This document shows, in pieces, positions 16,837-25,439 of a stretch of 64,000 nucleotides of DNA. The position numbers were made by a program, and so were the translations under genes. This DNA comes from Candidatus Eisenbergiella merdavium (GTDB lineage: Bacteria; Bacillota; Clostridia; Lachnospirales; Lachnospiraceae): positions 23,191 through 87,190 of the forward strand of contig DWWS01000054.1 in assembly GCA_019119595.1 (NCBI GenBank), in the 5' to 3' direction. Positions within the stretch are counted from its first letter, which is position 1. The number at the start of each line of letters is the position of its first letter. The notes beneath the pieces were generated by a model that saw only the letters and a list, made by a program, of their open reading frames with translations, searched no databases and was not told where the DNA came from.

Positions 16837-17478
16837 CTATGCCTCCGTTTTTTCCTCCGCCTCCTGTACCGTGATCGTCCCGCGCTCCAGGTGCCGGTCC
16901 AGAACATGATTGAAAACCACGGCCTGTACGTATACCGGCAGTCCCGCTCCGAAGAGGAGGGGAAGATAGACGAAGAACCAGCAGACGAACAGGGCGGCGG
17001 CCTGCAGGAGGATGATAAAAACGGTCCAGCCCGGATTACGGACGGCGAGGAGCAGCGCCATGCGCAGCGCTTCTTTTGTCGTCATTTCAAACCTTGCGGT
17101 CACGGCGAAGGACCAGGCTGCCGTCCCCAGAGAAAAGAGCAGCAGGATGATAAAAAGCGTCGCCTGAAGGCGGAAGGCCGGGCCCGCAAGGTAGTAGTAA
17201 AGGGCGTTGACGGAAAACAGGAGCTGGGAGATCAGAAAGGGCAGCCAGGTCAGGATTCCCTTTGGAAGATTGTGACGAAAGGCACGGAAAAAGGAAGAAG
17301 CGATATAGCCCTCCTGATCCTTTGCAAGCTTCATCATCACCTCCATAAGGGCGGACGATGCGGCCCCCATGGTGATGATCGGAATGCTGCACAGAAACCA
17401 GAGCATTCCGGCGTAAAGCATGAGAAGCACCTTATTGATGCCCTGCCAGAGGGCGTTTTCCGGATGGAACAGCTGCAT
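16837..17478 (-). CDS. YesL-like (DUF624) membrane protein
   Basis: A 213-residue integral membrane protein with about five hydrophobic helices, for example MLWFLCSIPIITMGAASSAL, then LLQAAALFVCWFFVYLP. The family is named after Bacillus subtilis YesL, which is found in rhamnogalacturonan utilisation loci next to LplABC-type importers. Its molecular role is not known. Here it lies between the binding-protein gene and the GH28 gene, separated from the former by a 12-bp hairpin. The ribosome binding site AAGGAAA precedes the start. Confidence 0.85.
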   Translation of the reverse strand: MQLFHPENALWQGINKVLLMLYAGMLWFLCSIPIITMGAASSALMEVMMKLAKDQEGYIASSFFRAFRHNLPKGILTWLPFLISQLLFSVNALYYYLAGPAFRLQATLFIILLLFSLGTAAWSFAVTARFEMTTKEALRMALLLAVRNPGWTVFIILLQAAALFVCWFFVYLPLLFGAGLPVYVQAVVFNHVLDRHLERGTITVQEAEEKTEA

Positions 17479-17543
17479 AAGTTTCCTTTCTCCGGCGGAT
17501 GAGATATTTTTTCTTCCGACTGCCGGAAGCCGTAAAGCGGCAA

Positions 17544-17576
17544 TGCCGCATGGAAAGCGGGGCCTTCCATGCGGCA
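17544..17576 (-). other. Intercistronic stem-loop after the binding-protein gene
   Basis: TGCCGCATGGAA (17544-17555) pairs perfectly with TTCCATGCGGCA (17565-17576). There is no U-tract, so it is more likely an mRNA 3'-end stabiliser or partial terminator than a full terminator. Confidence 0.7.
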
Positions 17577-17609
17577 GCCTGGTTATGAATGTGTTTCCCG
17601 TGTTCCGTC

Positions 17610-19331
17610 TTAAGCGTTCTTTGCATCCAGGAAGGCCTGAATCTGGCTGATCAGCTCCTGACGGATCTCCTCAAGGCCCACGGCCTCCGCCTGCTCATGC
17701 CAGGCGTTGATCTTTTCAACCGCCTCATCTGCATCATACATGGAGATGGTGAGCTGAAGCTCGTTGGACAGTGCGGAAACGTTGGCGATCTGGGTTTCCA
17801 CGTTGGTGGTGTCGAAGGTGAAGCCGGCCAGCGGGCTTAACTGATAGGTAGACGGATCATACATGTATTCGAAGTCTGCCTTCAGCTCAGGATCATTGCT
17901 GACGAACTCGCTGAACTTCACATAGGAAGGATTCAGGGTGAGAGAGTAGTTGGGCATGGTGTATTTTTCTTCGTCAGAAATATCGGTGGCCTTGTAGCCG
18001 TCCTCACCGACCGCTTCCCAGTCCTCGCCTTCGATTCCGTACTGGAACAGGTCGTTGGCCTCCTGGCTTCCGAACATCCAGTCAAGGAAGTACATAACGG
18101 CGTCGATCTTTTCGGACCATTCCGGAACCACAAGCCAGTTGTTGGTCACCATGTCGCAGATGACTGCGCCTTCTTCTTTGTTTCTCTGTGCATCCTCAAT
18201 AACGTAGAAGCCGAACTCCGCTTCCGGAAGGCGCTCCTGTGCCTCGGTCGCCTTGGATTCATACTCGGTCAGGGTGGAGTAGGTGATGGCGGCTTCCTTC
18301 TCTACGGTGTCGGTGGTTCCTCTGTTGGGGCTTAAGTAAGGATTCCATTTGGTACGCTCCACGGTATATTCGGTGATGAAGTCGTACTGATAGCCCTCCG
18401 GCATTTTGGAGAACTGATCCTCGGAATCGCCCGCTACGACTGCGTTCAGCACGGTCTTGTTATCATCGCTCAGTCCCACGTAGAACCAGGTCTGGTCGCC
18501 CAGAATGTTCACATTGTCCTGCGTGAACACATGATCATGCTTGGCGGAGTAGAACGGGGAATCCAGACGGAAGAAATTGGAAAGGCTCACGCCGATCATG
18601 TCGGGTTCGTTTTCAGCAACCGTCTGAACGAAGGCAAACAGGCTTTCCTCATCGGTGATCGGGTCGCAGTTGTATTTCTTGCGCAGATCCTCGCGGTACA
18701 TGAAGCCTCTGGAATCCTCGTAGTAGGAAGCCAGGTTGATGCCGTAGATTCCGGTCTTGAACGTGCCGTCCTCCTGACGGACATAAGAGGTCATGGCATT
18801 CACAAAATCCTCGGAGAAGGCGGATTTCAGTCCGGGGAACTGATCGTTGTTGAAGTAGCCGGACAGATCCGCGAAGTTGCCCTGCTGGATGAAGGTGCTC
18901 AGACCGTGCCAGCCGCCGCAGAACATCAGATCATAATCCTCCTGCGCTACCATGGCCATGGTCAGCTTGTCCTTGTAATCGCCGCCCGCCACATAGCTGA
19001 AGTTGAGGTGGATCTTGCTCATGATGGGATCGTCCTGGGTCATTTCCTCATATTTTTCCAGAACCTTTTCAATGTTGCGGTACTCGTTCATGACGCGGAT
19101 GTTGATGGTCGTATCCTCCATCTGGACAGCCGCCTCCTGCGCTTCCGTTTCCCCGGAAGCGTCATCCGCCGCTGCGTCGGTTTGCGCAGAGGCGGAGTCC
19201 GATGCTGCGCTCTGGGAGCTTTCCGCGGCTCCCCCGGTCTGCTGGCTGCTTCCGCAGGCTGCGAGGGAAGCGGTCATGATTCCCGCAAGCAGCAGGGATG
19301 CTGCCTTTGTGAGTAAAGATCTTCTTTTCAT
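17610..19331 (-). CDS. Extracellular sugar-binding lipoprotein (LplA-like)
   Basis: A 573-residue lipoprotein: signal MKRRSLLTKAAS, hydrophobic core, lipobox LAAC at about residues 23-26, then a Ser/Ala/Asp-rich linker to about residue 70. The mature part is a type of family-1 solute-binding protein common in LplABC importers, with EDYDLMFCGGWHG and FMYREDLRKKYNCDP visible. It captures oligosaccharides for the two permeases encoded upstream in the same operon; the GH28 gene suggests pectic fragments. The ribosome binding site AAGGAGGAAG is strong. A hairpin follows the gene, consistent with higher expression than the flanking genes. Confidence 0.9.
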   Translation of the reverse strand: MKRRSLLTKAASLLLAGIMTASLAACGSSQQTGGAAESSQSAASDSASAQTDAAADDASGETEAQEAAVQMEDTTINIRVMNEYRNIEKVLEKYEEMTQDDPIMSKIHLNFSYVAGGDYKDKLTMAMVAQEDYDLMFCGGWHGLSTFIQQGNFADLSGYFNNDQFPGLKSAFSEDFVNAMTSYVRQEDGTFKTGIYGINLASYYEDSRGFMYREDLRKKYNCDPITDEESLFAFVQTVAENEPDMIGVSLSNFFRLDSPFYSAKHDHVFTQDNVNILGDQTWFYVGLSDDNKTVLNAVVAGDSEDQFSKMPEGYQYDFITEYTVERTKWNPYLSPNRGTTDTVEKEAAITYSTLTEYESKATEAQERLPEAEFGFYVIEDAQRNKEEGAVICDMVTNNWLVVPEWSEKIDAVMYFLDWMFGSQEANDLFQYGIEGEDWEAVGEDGYKATDISDEEKYTMPNYSLTLNPSYVKFSEFVSNDPELKADFEYMYDPSTYQLSPLAGFTFDTTNVETQIANVSALSNELQLTISMYDADEAVEKINAWHEQAEAVGLEEIRQELISQIQAFLDAKNA

Positions 19332-19397
19332 TTCTTCCTCCTTTTTCGCCGCTTAAGGCGGCATGAATTCAAATGATGTATTTGAAGCTGTAACGCC

Positions 19398-20315
19398 TCA
19401 GCCCTTGATCGCTCCCACCGTAAGGCCGCTGGTGAAATACTTCTGCACGTAAGGGTACAGGAGAACGATCGGGCCGATGGCGACCACAGTGGTGGCCATC
19501 CGCAGAGAGTTTGTCGGCAGGTCGCCCACCGACATGCCTGTGGTACGCGCCATTTCGCGCATCGCATCCGCGTTGCGCAGCATCCGCATCAGAAGATACT
19601 GTAGCGGGAAAAGATTGGCGTCTTCGATATAGAGCATGGCGTTGAACCACTGGTTCCAGTAGCCGAGCGCGTAGAAAAGGCTCAGCGTCGCGATGCCCGG
19701 AACGGACACCGGAAGGATGATCTTGCGCAGGATCTGGATATCGTTCGCGCCGTCCACGTAGGCGGATTCCGAAAGCTCATGGGGGATCCCGGCGAAGAAA
19801 TTCCGCATCAGGAACATGTTCCATGCGCTGAACGCCACGGGAAGGATGAGCACGAAGATGTTGTTCTTCATATCCAGCGTTTTGCTGATCAGCAGGTAGG
19901 TGGGCACCAGTCCGCCGCCGAACAGCATGGTAAAATAGACGAAAAAGGTGATGGCGTTCCGGAATTTGATCTTCTTTAAGGAAAGCGGATACGCCATGGT
20001 GATCGTCAGCAGCATGCTGAACAGCGTACCGGCCGCCGTGGTGAAGATGGTTACGCCATAGGCCTTGAAGATCTGGCTGTCTCCCAGCACCATTTTGTAG
20101 GCCTGGAGCGTGAAATCCTTCGGAATGATGGGAAAGCCGTAGGTGGCAAAATTGGATTCTGTCTCAAAGCTGCTGCCCAGGATGATGGCAAAGGGGAACA
20201 GACAGTAGATGCAGAACAGAGCGGCGATGGCATATACCACGATCTCAAACAGGATCTCGCCTCCGGATTTCCGGATCCGTCTGCCGGTGGGTTTGATTTT
20301 GTTTTTTTTCATCAT
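19398..20315 (-). CDS. Carbohydrate ABC transporter permease, LplC/YtcP type
   Basis: A 305-residue membrane protein with six predicted helices. The EAA loop that docks the ATPase is visible as ELSESAYVDGANDIQILRKIILP. The C-terminus YFTSGLTVGAIKG is characteristic of LplC-type permeases. The reading frame is open upstream to 20348; I chose 20315/20312 because GAGG precedes the double ATG there, whereas the earlier ATG has no ribosome binding site. It pairs with the permease encoded just upstream. No ATPase gene is present in the operon. Confidence 0.9.
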   Translation of the reverse strand: MMKKNKIKPTGRRIRKSGGEILFEIVVYAIAALFCIYCLFPFAIILGSSFETESNFATYGFPIIPKDFTLQAYKMVLGDSQIFKAYGVTIFTTAAGTLFSMLLTITMAYPLSLKKIKFRNAITFFVYFTMLFGGGLVPTYLLISKTLDMKNNIFVLILPVAFSAWNMFLMRNFFAGIPHELSESAYVDGANDIQILRKIILPVSVPGIATLSLFYALGYWNQWFNAMLYIEDANLFPLQYLLMRMLRNADAMREMARTTGMSVGDLPTNSLRMATTVVAIGPIVLLYPYVQKYFTSGLTVGAIKG

Positions 20316-20390
20316 AATCCTCATTCCGGAGCGTGCGGCGGGGCGCACTTCTCCATTTCAAAAGCTTCTGCGTTCCGGGTATCTCAGCGG

Positions 20391-21410
20391 TCAGAAGATC
20401 GCGGCGTCCGGCTCGATTCTTTTCGTGATCTGGTTGGTGGTAAATACCAGGATGAGACCTACCACAGACTGGAACAGGCTGGTCGCGGTGCTCATTCCCA
20501 GGTTATTGAGCTGACGCAGAGCGCGGTAAACAAAGGTATCGATCACATCCGTGGTCGGATAGAGCTGCGCGTTGTCGCCGACCAGCGCGTAGATCATGCC
20601 GAAGTCTCCGGCGAAGATCTTTCCGATCCCCATGATGGTCAGCATGATGGCCGTTACCTTGAGGAGCGGTAGCGTGATCTTCGTGATCTGCTGCAGCCTT
20701 GTGGCTCCGTCCACCTTCGCGGCCTCATACATTTCCTGATCGAAGCCCGTTATGGCGGCTACGTAAACGATGGTTCCGTAACCGGCGCCCTGCCAGATGC
20801 GCAGAAGCACCAGGATCAGCGGCCACCAGGCCGCGTTTGTATAGAATTCCGGGCTGGTTCCCGTAGCGTCCGTGATCCATCTGGTGACCATTCCGCTGCT
20901 TCCGATGATGCCGCTTAAAAACATGGCAACCACCGTCCACGAAACGAAATGAGGGAAAATGGCGATGGTCTGAACCACCTTGTTATAGACCTTGTGCTTG
21001 ATCTCCACAAATACCAGCGCCAGCAGGATGGACAGAAGCGTGGAACTGGCAAGAAACAGGATGTTCAGAAAGACCGTATTGAAAAAGACCCTTCCGATCC
21101 CGTTGTAATTAAACAGGAACTGAAAATTTTCCATCCCTACCCAAGGGCTTCCCCATATGCCGTCCTTGTAGCTGAAACGCTTGAAGGCGATCAAAACGCC
21201 GTACATGGGGTAATAACAGAAGACAAGTACCCAGATGATGGAGGGAACCGTCATCAGATACAGAAGCCTGTTTTTCCACAGCTCGGACAATCCTCCCCGG
21301 AAGCCGAGGTGCTCTTTATAAGGCTTTGCTTTGTTTGCTCCGGGCCTGCCTTTTCCCGGAGGCTTGACATTGGAACGATCCGCACGGAGCGGAGCTTTTT
21401 GCTGCTTCAC
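20391..21410 (-). CDS. Carbohydrate ABC transporter permease, LplB/YteP type
   Basis: A 339-residue permease with a basic N-terminal tail of about 50 residues, six hydrophobic helices and the EAA loop MYEAAKVDGATRLQQITKI. The ending TKRIEPDAAIF is typical of LplB-type partners. The start codon is GTG at 21410 behind a strong GAGGAGG ribosome binding site. It is the first gene of the pectin-type uptake operon, about 70 bases downstream of a predicted promoter. Confidence 0.9.
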   Translation of the reverse strand: MKQQKAPLRADRSNVKPPGKGRPGANKAKPYKEHLGFRGGLSELWKNRLLYLMTVPSIIWVLVFCYYPMYGVLIAFKRFSYKDGIWGSPWVGMENFQFLFNYNGIGRVFFNTVFLNILFLASSTLLSILLALVFVEIKHKVYNKVVQTIAIFPHFVSWTVVAMFLSGIIGSSGMVTRWITDATGTSPEFYTNAAWWPLILVLLRIWQGAGYGTIVYVAAITGFDQEMYEAAKVDGATRLQQITKITLPLLKVTAIMLTIMGIGKIFAGDFGMIYALVGDNAQLYPTTDVIDTFVYRALRQLNNLGMSTATSLFQSVVGLILVFTTNQITKRIEPDAAIF

Positions 21411-21480
21411 GATCTGACCTCCTCATTCTGCCGCGCCGGGCGGCGTCTGATTCATATGTATCCTTTGTCCGGATGCCTTT

Positions 21481-21509
21481 ATCATAGAGGACGGCAGGGG
21501 AGGAACCAA
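21481..21509 (-). promoter_or_regulatory. Promoter of the pectin-type uptake operon
   Basis: On the - strand TTGGTT (21509-21504) and TATGAT (21486-21481) are separated by 17 bp. No clear operator palindrome overlaps it. No regulator gene lies in this operon; the two-component system at 27391-32328 is one candidate. Confidence 0.5.
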
Positions 21510-21593
21510 TATTAAAAAAACGGGATTTTGGGTAATTTTCGATTGTGCGGGGAGAGGAGCCTGAAGCAGGGGAAGGCATATTCGTTACGAGCA

Positions 21594-21622
21594 TTGAAAT
21601 CTGCTCCGGGTGTTTATATAAT
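21594..21622 (+). promoter_or_regulatory. Promoter of the heterodimeric ABC exporter genes
   Basis: TTGAAA (21594-21599), 17-bp spacer, TATAAT (21617-21622). Transcription would begin near 21629, only about five bases before the first ATG of the gene, so the start at 21685 may be used or the message may be nearly leaderless. Confidence 0.6.
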
Positions 21623-21633
21623 AGAGGAAGAAA

Positions 21634-23334
21634 ATGCGTAAGATAATACGCAAGATAACAGAGGTTCTTGAGAGAAAACAGATCATGACCGGAAAAGATA
21701 TTTTAAAAACATACTTTTATCAGTTGGACAAAACATATATGGCCGCTTTTTTAGCGATAAGCGGCCTTCTGACAGAGAGCCTGAGTCTGCTGTATCCCGG
21801 AATTCTGGGACGGATTCTGGATGTCATTACGATACAGAAGGACAGCGGGCTTTTTACATTCCTGTGTCTGGCTTATGTTGTTGTTTTCCTGGCCGATAAG
21901 TTTCTTTGCGTGGGAGAAGAATGGCTCAGGCTGAGAACCAGAAGGGCCATGGAGCTGTCTGTAAAAAAGAAAATGCTGAAGAGTATGCTGCTGTCAAAGC
22001 CGGGGACCGGGGATATGGAAGCGGGGAAAGCCTCGGAGCTTCTGCTGGATGGAACGAAAAGCGTTATTCTTTATTTTGAAACAGGCGTTGATTTTATCAA
22101 AAATATCATAAAGATTCTGTTCGTTCTCATCATCATGCTGAATATTGACTGGCGCATATTTGCCGGGGCGGTGGTCCTGCTTCCCGCCTATGCCGGCCTT
22201 TCCTGGCGAACGGGAAAAAGGGTAAAGGAGAAGGGGGAGGAAAAAGAGAAAGAATACCAGGGCTTCCGGAGCTGGTTTGTAGAGGTTCTGGCGGGAATGC
22301 AGACGATCAGGAAATATGATATGCAGGGAAAGATAAAGCGTCTTACCCGGGAAAGGGAGCGGTCATACATAGATAAAACCCGCCGGTTTCTGCTGGCTGA
22401 TCTGCGGGCCGAATTCATGACCCAGCTATTCATGCAGTTTCTGAATTTCTTTCTGTATATCCTGTCGGCCTGCTTTATCACCCAGGGGCGTCTTACCATA
22501 GGAAGCTATGTGATGATCTTTGAGTATTACTATGTGATGCAGAGCAGTATTGTAAAAATGGGCGCCCTGTACAGGCAGGCGCATGAAAAGAGCAGCCTTA
22601 TGCGCCAGATGACATCTTTTCTGAATCAGATGTCCGCTCCTGCGGCAAAGGGCCTTTGCGAGGGGATTGACGGAAGGATCGAATGCAGAAATGTAAATTT
22701 CAGCTATCCGGGAGAGAAAAGGCTTCTGGACGGCTGCAGCTTTTGTATCGAAAGCGGAGAAGAAGCGGCGGTTTCCGCGGAAAGCGGGGCCGGGAAAAGT
22801 ACGCTGTTGAAGGTGATCGCGGGAATATACGAAGCGGAAGGCGGAGCTGTTTACCTGGGAAAGCACAGGATCGAGGAATATGATCCGGAATATCTGAGAT
22901 CAAAAGTCATCTATTTTGTACAGGAAAAAATCCTTTTGTACGACACGCTGAAGGAAAATGTCGCGCTGGGGAAAACATTTTCGGACGAAAGAATCTGGCG
23001 AGTTCTGGAAAAGGTCGGTCTGGCGGATGTGGTGAAAAAGCTGCCGCAAGAACTGGATACAAGGATCGAAGGCCAAAATTCCTGCCTCTCGGAGGGAGAG
23101 TATCATCGCCTTAATTTTGCCCGGGTCCTTCTTATGGCCCCCCGGATCCTGATCATAGACGAGGGGACCATTTCCCTGGATGTGGAGGCGGAGAAAGAGA
23201 TCCGGAAATTATTAAAGAAGGAGCTTGCCGGCGTGACAATACTGTTTGTGACGCATCGAAAGGAAAGCATCCATGGCGCAGAAAGGATTCTGTATCTGAA
23301 CAAAGGAAGAATCAATGAGAAAAACTACCGCTAA
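21634..23334 (+). CDS. ABC exporter half-transporter, subunit 1 (degenerate signature)
   Basis: A 566-residue protein with a six-helix exporter membrane domain (about residues 30-330) and a nucleotide-binding domain. Walker A reads SAESGAGKST, the Q-loop FVQEK and Walker B ILIIDEGTISLD are present, and the H-loop is VTHRKES. The ABC signature is LSEGE instead of LSGGQ. It overlaps the second half-transporter by 20 bases, so the two likely form a heterodimer. No precursor peptide, modification enzyme or accessory gene is seen nearby, so the substrate is unknown. An alternative start at ATG 21685 (MTGKDILK) would remove 17 residues and gives a more normal leader from the predicted promoter. The DNA looks less GC-rich than the flanks. 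Confidence 0.85.
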   Translation: MRKIIRKITEVLERKQIMTGKDILKTYFYQLDKTYMAAFLAISGLLTESLSLLYPGILGRILDVITIQKDSGLFTFLCLAYVVVFLADKFLCVGEEWLRLRTRRAMELSVKKKMLKSMLLSKPGTGDMEAGKASELLLDGTKSVILYFETGVDFIKNIIKILFVLIIMLNIDWRIFAGAVVLLPAYAGLSWRTGKRVKEKGEEKEKEYQGFRSWFVEVLAGMQTIRKYDMQGKIKRLTRERERSYIDKTRRFLLADLRAEFMTQLFMQFLNFFLYILSACFITQGRLTIGSYVMIFEYYYVMQSSIVKMGALYRQAHEKSSLMRQMTSFLNQMSAPAAKGLCEGIDGRIECRNVNFSYPGEKRLLDGCSFCIESGEEAAVSAESGAGKSTLLKVIAGIYEAEGGAVYLGKHRIEEYDPEYLRSKVIYFVQEKILLYDTLKENVALGKTFSDERIWRVLEKVGLADVVKKLPQELDTRIEGQNSCLSEGEYHRLNFARVLLMAPRILIIDEGTISLDVEAEKEIRKLLKKELAGVTILFVTHRKESIHGAERILYLNKGRINEKNYR

Positions 23335-24958
23335 AATCTTTTCTCCATTCCATCTTCATACCCCCGTTGGGAGATACCGCGCACCGGGATTTCCGGCCTA
23401 TTGCGTGCTGGAGACGGCGGCGCTGCTCCTTCTGCTCGGCGCGGATATTTTAAGCCCTTTTTTCTATAAGGAATTTATTGACAGGGTACTGCTGAACGGG
23501 GAGCTGGACAGGCTGTTTCCCATCTGTGCGCTGATGCTCGGGCTGTTTGCCGCAAGATATGCGGTCCGTTTAATCAAGCTGAAAACGGAAATGAAGTATG
23601 AATTTTCCGTACAGGCGGAGATTCGCGGCCGCCTGTTTGACAGCTATGCCGGTTACAGCGTTCCGGACCGCGAGGGGGAATATTTAAAGCTCTATGACGA
23701 ATATGCGCGTAAGCTCAGCGAAGGCTTCCGGAAATACAGAATGGAGCCGCTCTCCTGTGCGCTGACCGTGCTGGTCCTGGGAATTATTTCAATCTGCATT
23801 GATCTGCAGCTTTTTTTGATCAGCATTCTTGCGATCGCAGCCTCCTTCACCATCAACCATATCTGCGCGGAAAGGATTCATGGAAACAGCGAGGGGTACA
23901 GAAGGGTGAAGGCGGAGAATGACAGCTGGATCCTTTCTCTTTTGCAGAATCTGTCGGGGATACGGGGACTTGGCCGTGCTGATGAGCTGACGGACAGATA
24001 CGGCAGGCTGGAGGAAGCGGTTTTTTCTTCCTATGCAAGGGAACGTAAGATTTTGTGCGGCGTTTCCGTTTTGCAGGACTTCAATTATCGTTTTCTGCTG
24101 GAAATGGTCCTGTATTTTTACGGAGGCTATCTGATTTTAAATGACCGGCTTCTTTTGGGGACATTTATGGCCTTTCTCTCTTATTACAAAAAAATTTACC
24201 GGAATGTGAAGCTGCTTGGGGACAGAAAGATAGCCTGTAAAAAAGAAGCGCCCTGGCTTGAAAGCGTAACCGAAGCGGCGGAAAAGGCCGCAGAGCCTGA
24301 AGCGAAGAAGACACCCGGAAAAATGGAATCCATACATGAAGCGGTCGGGGAAGAACTGCACATCTGTGGTGATTATTATCCATACGGAAAGGAAGAGAAC
24401 ATATTTCATCTGTCCGTTGAGGACGTCCGGATCAAAAAAGGGAGCAGAATAGCCGTCGTTGGGGAAAGCGGATGCGGAAAGACATCCTTTGCGAAGCTGA
24501 TTTGTGGACTTTATGAGCGGTGCGGCTGCTTTTATGTGGAAAAGGAGCCTTATTTCTTCGACCTTTCAGTGATGGATAATCTGCTTCTGGTGGATGAAGA
24601 TCGCGAGAAAGCGAAACGGTATTTAAGGCTGTGCTTTTCGCCGGAGGAAATAGAAGAGCTGAAAATGCTCCGTGCGGACAAGAAGATCGGAGAAGGCGGA
24701 TGCCGGCTTTCCGGAGGCCAGAGGGAGCGGCTGAACATGGTGCGCGTTCTTCTGAAAAGCCCTTCGCTGATCGTCTGGGATGAAGCGACGGCACAGATGG
24801 ATGCGGAGGTGGAAAAGAAAATGTATGAAATGATCCGTGCAGAGCTGCCTGAAAGCACCCATATCTTTATCTCTCATAAAAAAGAGGTTTTGGCGTATGT
24901 GGATGAAGTGATCTGCGCAGAAAACGGCAGGGTCCGGATGGGAGGATCGTGCCGCTGA
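23315..24958 (+). CDS. ABC exporter half-transporter, subunit 2 (shortened ATPase domain)
   Basis: A 547-residue partner of the preceding protein with an exporter membrane domain, then a nucleotide-binding domain with Walker A GESGCGKTS, intact signature LSGGQRERL, Walker B LIVWDEATAQMD and H-loop FISHKKE. The stretch between Walker A and the Q-loop is unusually short (about 15 residues instead of about 40), and the Q-loop Gln is replaced (YVEKEPYFF where PQEP is expected). Its last residues, MGGSCR, are encoded by DNA that on the other strand reads as part of a PIN toxin gene, so the present C-terminus was probably acquired by recombination. Confidence 0.85.
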   Translation: MRKTTAKIFSPFHLHTPVGRYRAPGFPAYCVLETAALLLLLGADILSPFFYKEFIDRVLLNGELDRLFPICALMLGLFAARYAVRLIKLKTEMKYEFSVQAEIRGRLFDSYAGYSVPDREGEYLKLYDEYARKLSEGFRKYRMEPLSCALTVLVLGIISICIDLQLFLISILAIAASFTINHICAERIHGNSEGYRRVKAENDSWILSLLQNLSGIRGLGRADELTDRYGRLEEAVFSSYARERKILCGVSVLQDFNYRFLLEMVLYFYGGYLILNDRLLLGTFMAFLSYYKKIYRNVKLLGDRKIACKKEAPWLESVTEAAEKAAEPEAKKTPGKMESIHEAVGEELHICGDYYPYGKEENIFHLSVEDVRIKKGSRIAVVGESGCGKTSFAKLICGLYERCGCFYVEKEPYFFDLSVMDNLLLVDEDREKAKRYLRLCFSPEEIEELKMLRADKKIGEGGCRLSGGQRERLNMVRVLLKSPSLIVWDEATAQMDAEVEKKMYEMIRAELPESTHIFISHKKEVLAYVDEVICAENGRVRMGGSCR

Positions 24959-25049
24959 AGGTGAGCTCTACGATATTTCCCGGCACAGAATTCCATTTTA
25001 TCATGGCAGAGATAAGAACGTTTGTATCAATCACAGCATAATATTTCAT
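24867..25049 (-). pseudogene. Truncated PIN-domain toxin remnant
   Basis: The first 37 codons (24939-25049) read as the start of a PIN-domain RNase toxin: KYYAVIDTNVLISAM, with the first catalytic Asp, then WNSVPGNIVELTFSGTILP. After this the frame runs into the antisense of the ABC exporter gene and stops after 60 residues, so about 70-75% of a normal toxin (about 130-140 residues), including the other acidic residues, is missing. The ATG overlaps the stop codon of the antitoxin gene (ATGA), the usual arrangement of such pairs. It must be inactive as an RNase. Confidence 0.75.
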
Positions 25050-25351
25050 TCTGCCGCCTTTCTTGCGGCAGAAATCTCCGCATTGATCTCGTCAAGGGTC
25101 ATGTTTGATATTCCATTTTCCTCAGCGATCCGGCTGGCCGCCTTCATTGCCGATATGGCTCTGGATTCCGATTGATCATCAAGCTTCATAGAAAAGGGGA
25201 TGCCGTTTTCCTGAACCAGTCTGGATATGCACATACGCAGATAGGTCGATAAGTCTATACCAAGCTTTTCGCAGATGCTTGCGGCTTTTACTCTGGATGA
25301 TTCTTCCGCACGGAAAGAATACCAGCTCCTGTGCATATCACACCGTGACAT
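25046..25351 (-). CDS. RelB/DinJ-type antitoxin (orphaned)
   Basis: A roughly 101-residue protein with the ribbon-helix-helix pattern of RelB/DinJ antitoxins: YSFRAEESSRVKAASICEKLGI, then STYLRMCISRLVQENGIPF. The C-terminal part (SNMTLDEINAEI) would wrap the toxin. I placed the start at 25351 behind AAGGG; an in-frame ATG 33 bases upstream has no ribosome binding site. Its toxin is truncated. DNA-binding autoregulation may persist: the palindrome at 25390-25408 lies close to its promoter region, but that site could equally belong to the divergent GntR gene. Confidence 0.75.
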   Translation of the reverse strand: MSRCDMHRSWYSFRAEESSRVKAASICEKLGIDLSTYLRMCISRLVQENGIPFSMKLDDQSESRAISAMKAASRIAEENGISNMTLDEINAEISAARKAAE

Positions 25352-25360
25352 CCGGATCCC

Positions 25361-25408
25361 TTGACTTCCTTTCCCTAAATGCATATAATGTACTTAAACA
25401 ATAAGTAC
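25361..25408 (+). promoter_or_regulatory. Promoter and palindromic operator of the gntR-ABC operon
   Basis: TTGACT (25361-25366), 17-bp spacer, TATAAT (25384-25389). Abutting the -10 box is the inverted repeat GTACTT-N7-AAGTAC (25390-25408), followed by GTACAAT (25405-25411 and again at 25415-25421). A palindrome at the transcription start suggests repression, most simply by the GntR protein encoded downstream. Confidence 0.7.
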
Positions 25409-25439
25409 AATGCGTACAATAAAAATGAGGTGGCAGAGC

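Noticed and set aside
25410..25439. Upstream ATG as start of the GntR gene
   Set aside because: No ribosome binding site precedes it, whereas GTG 25440 has AGGTGG at the right distance and gives a normal family N-terminus.
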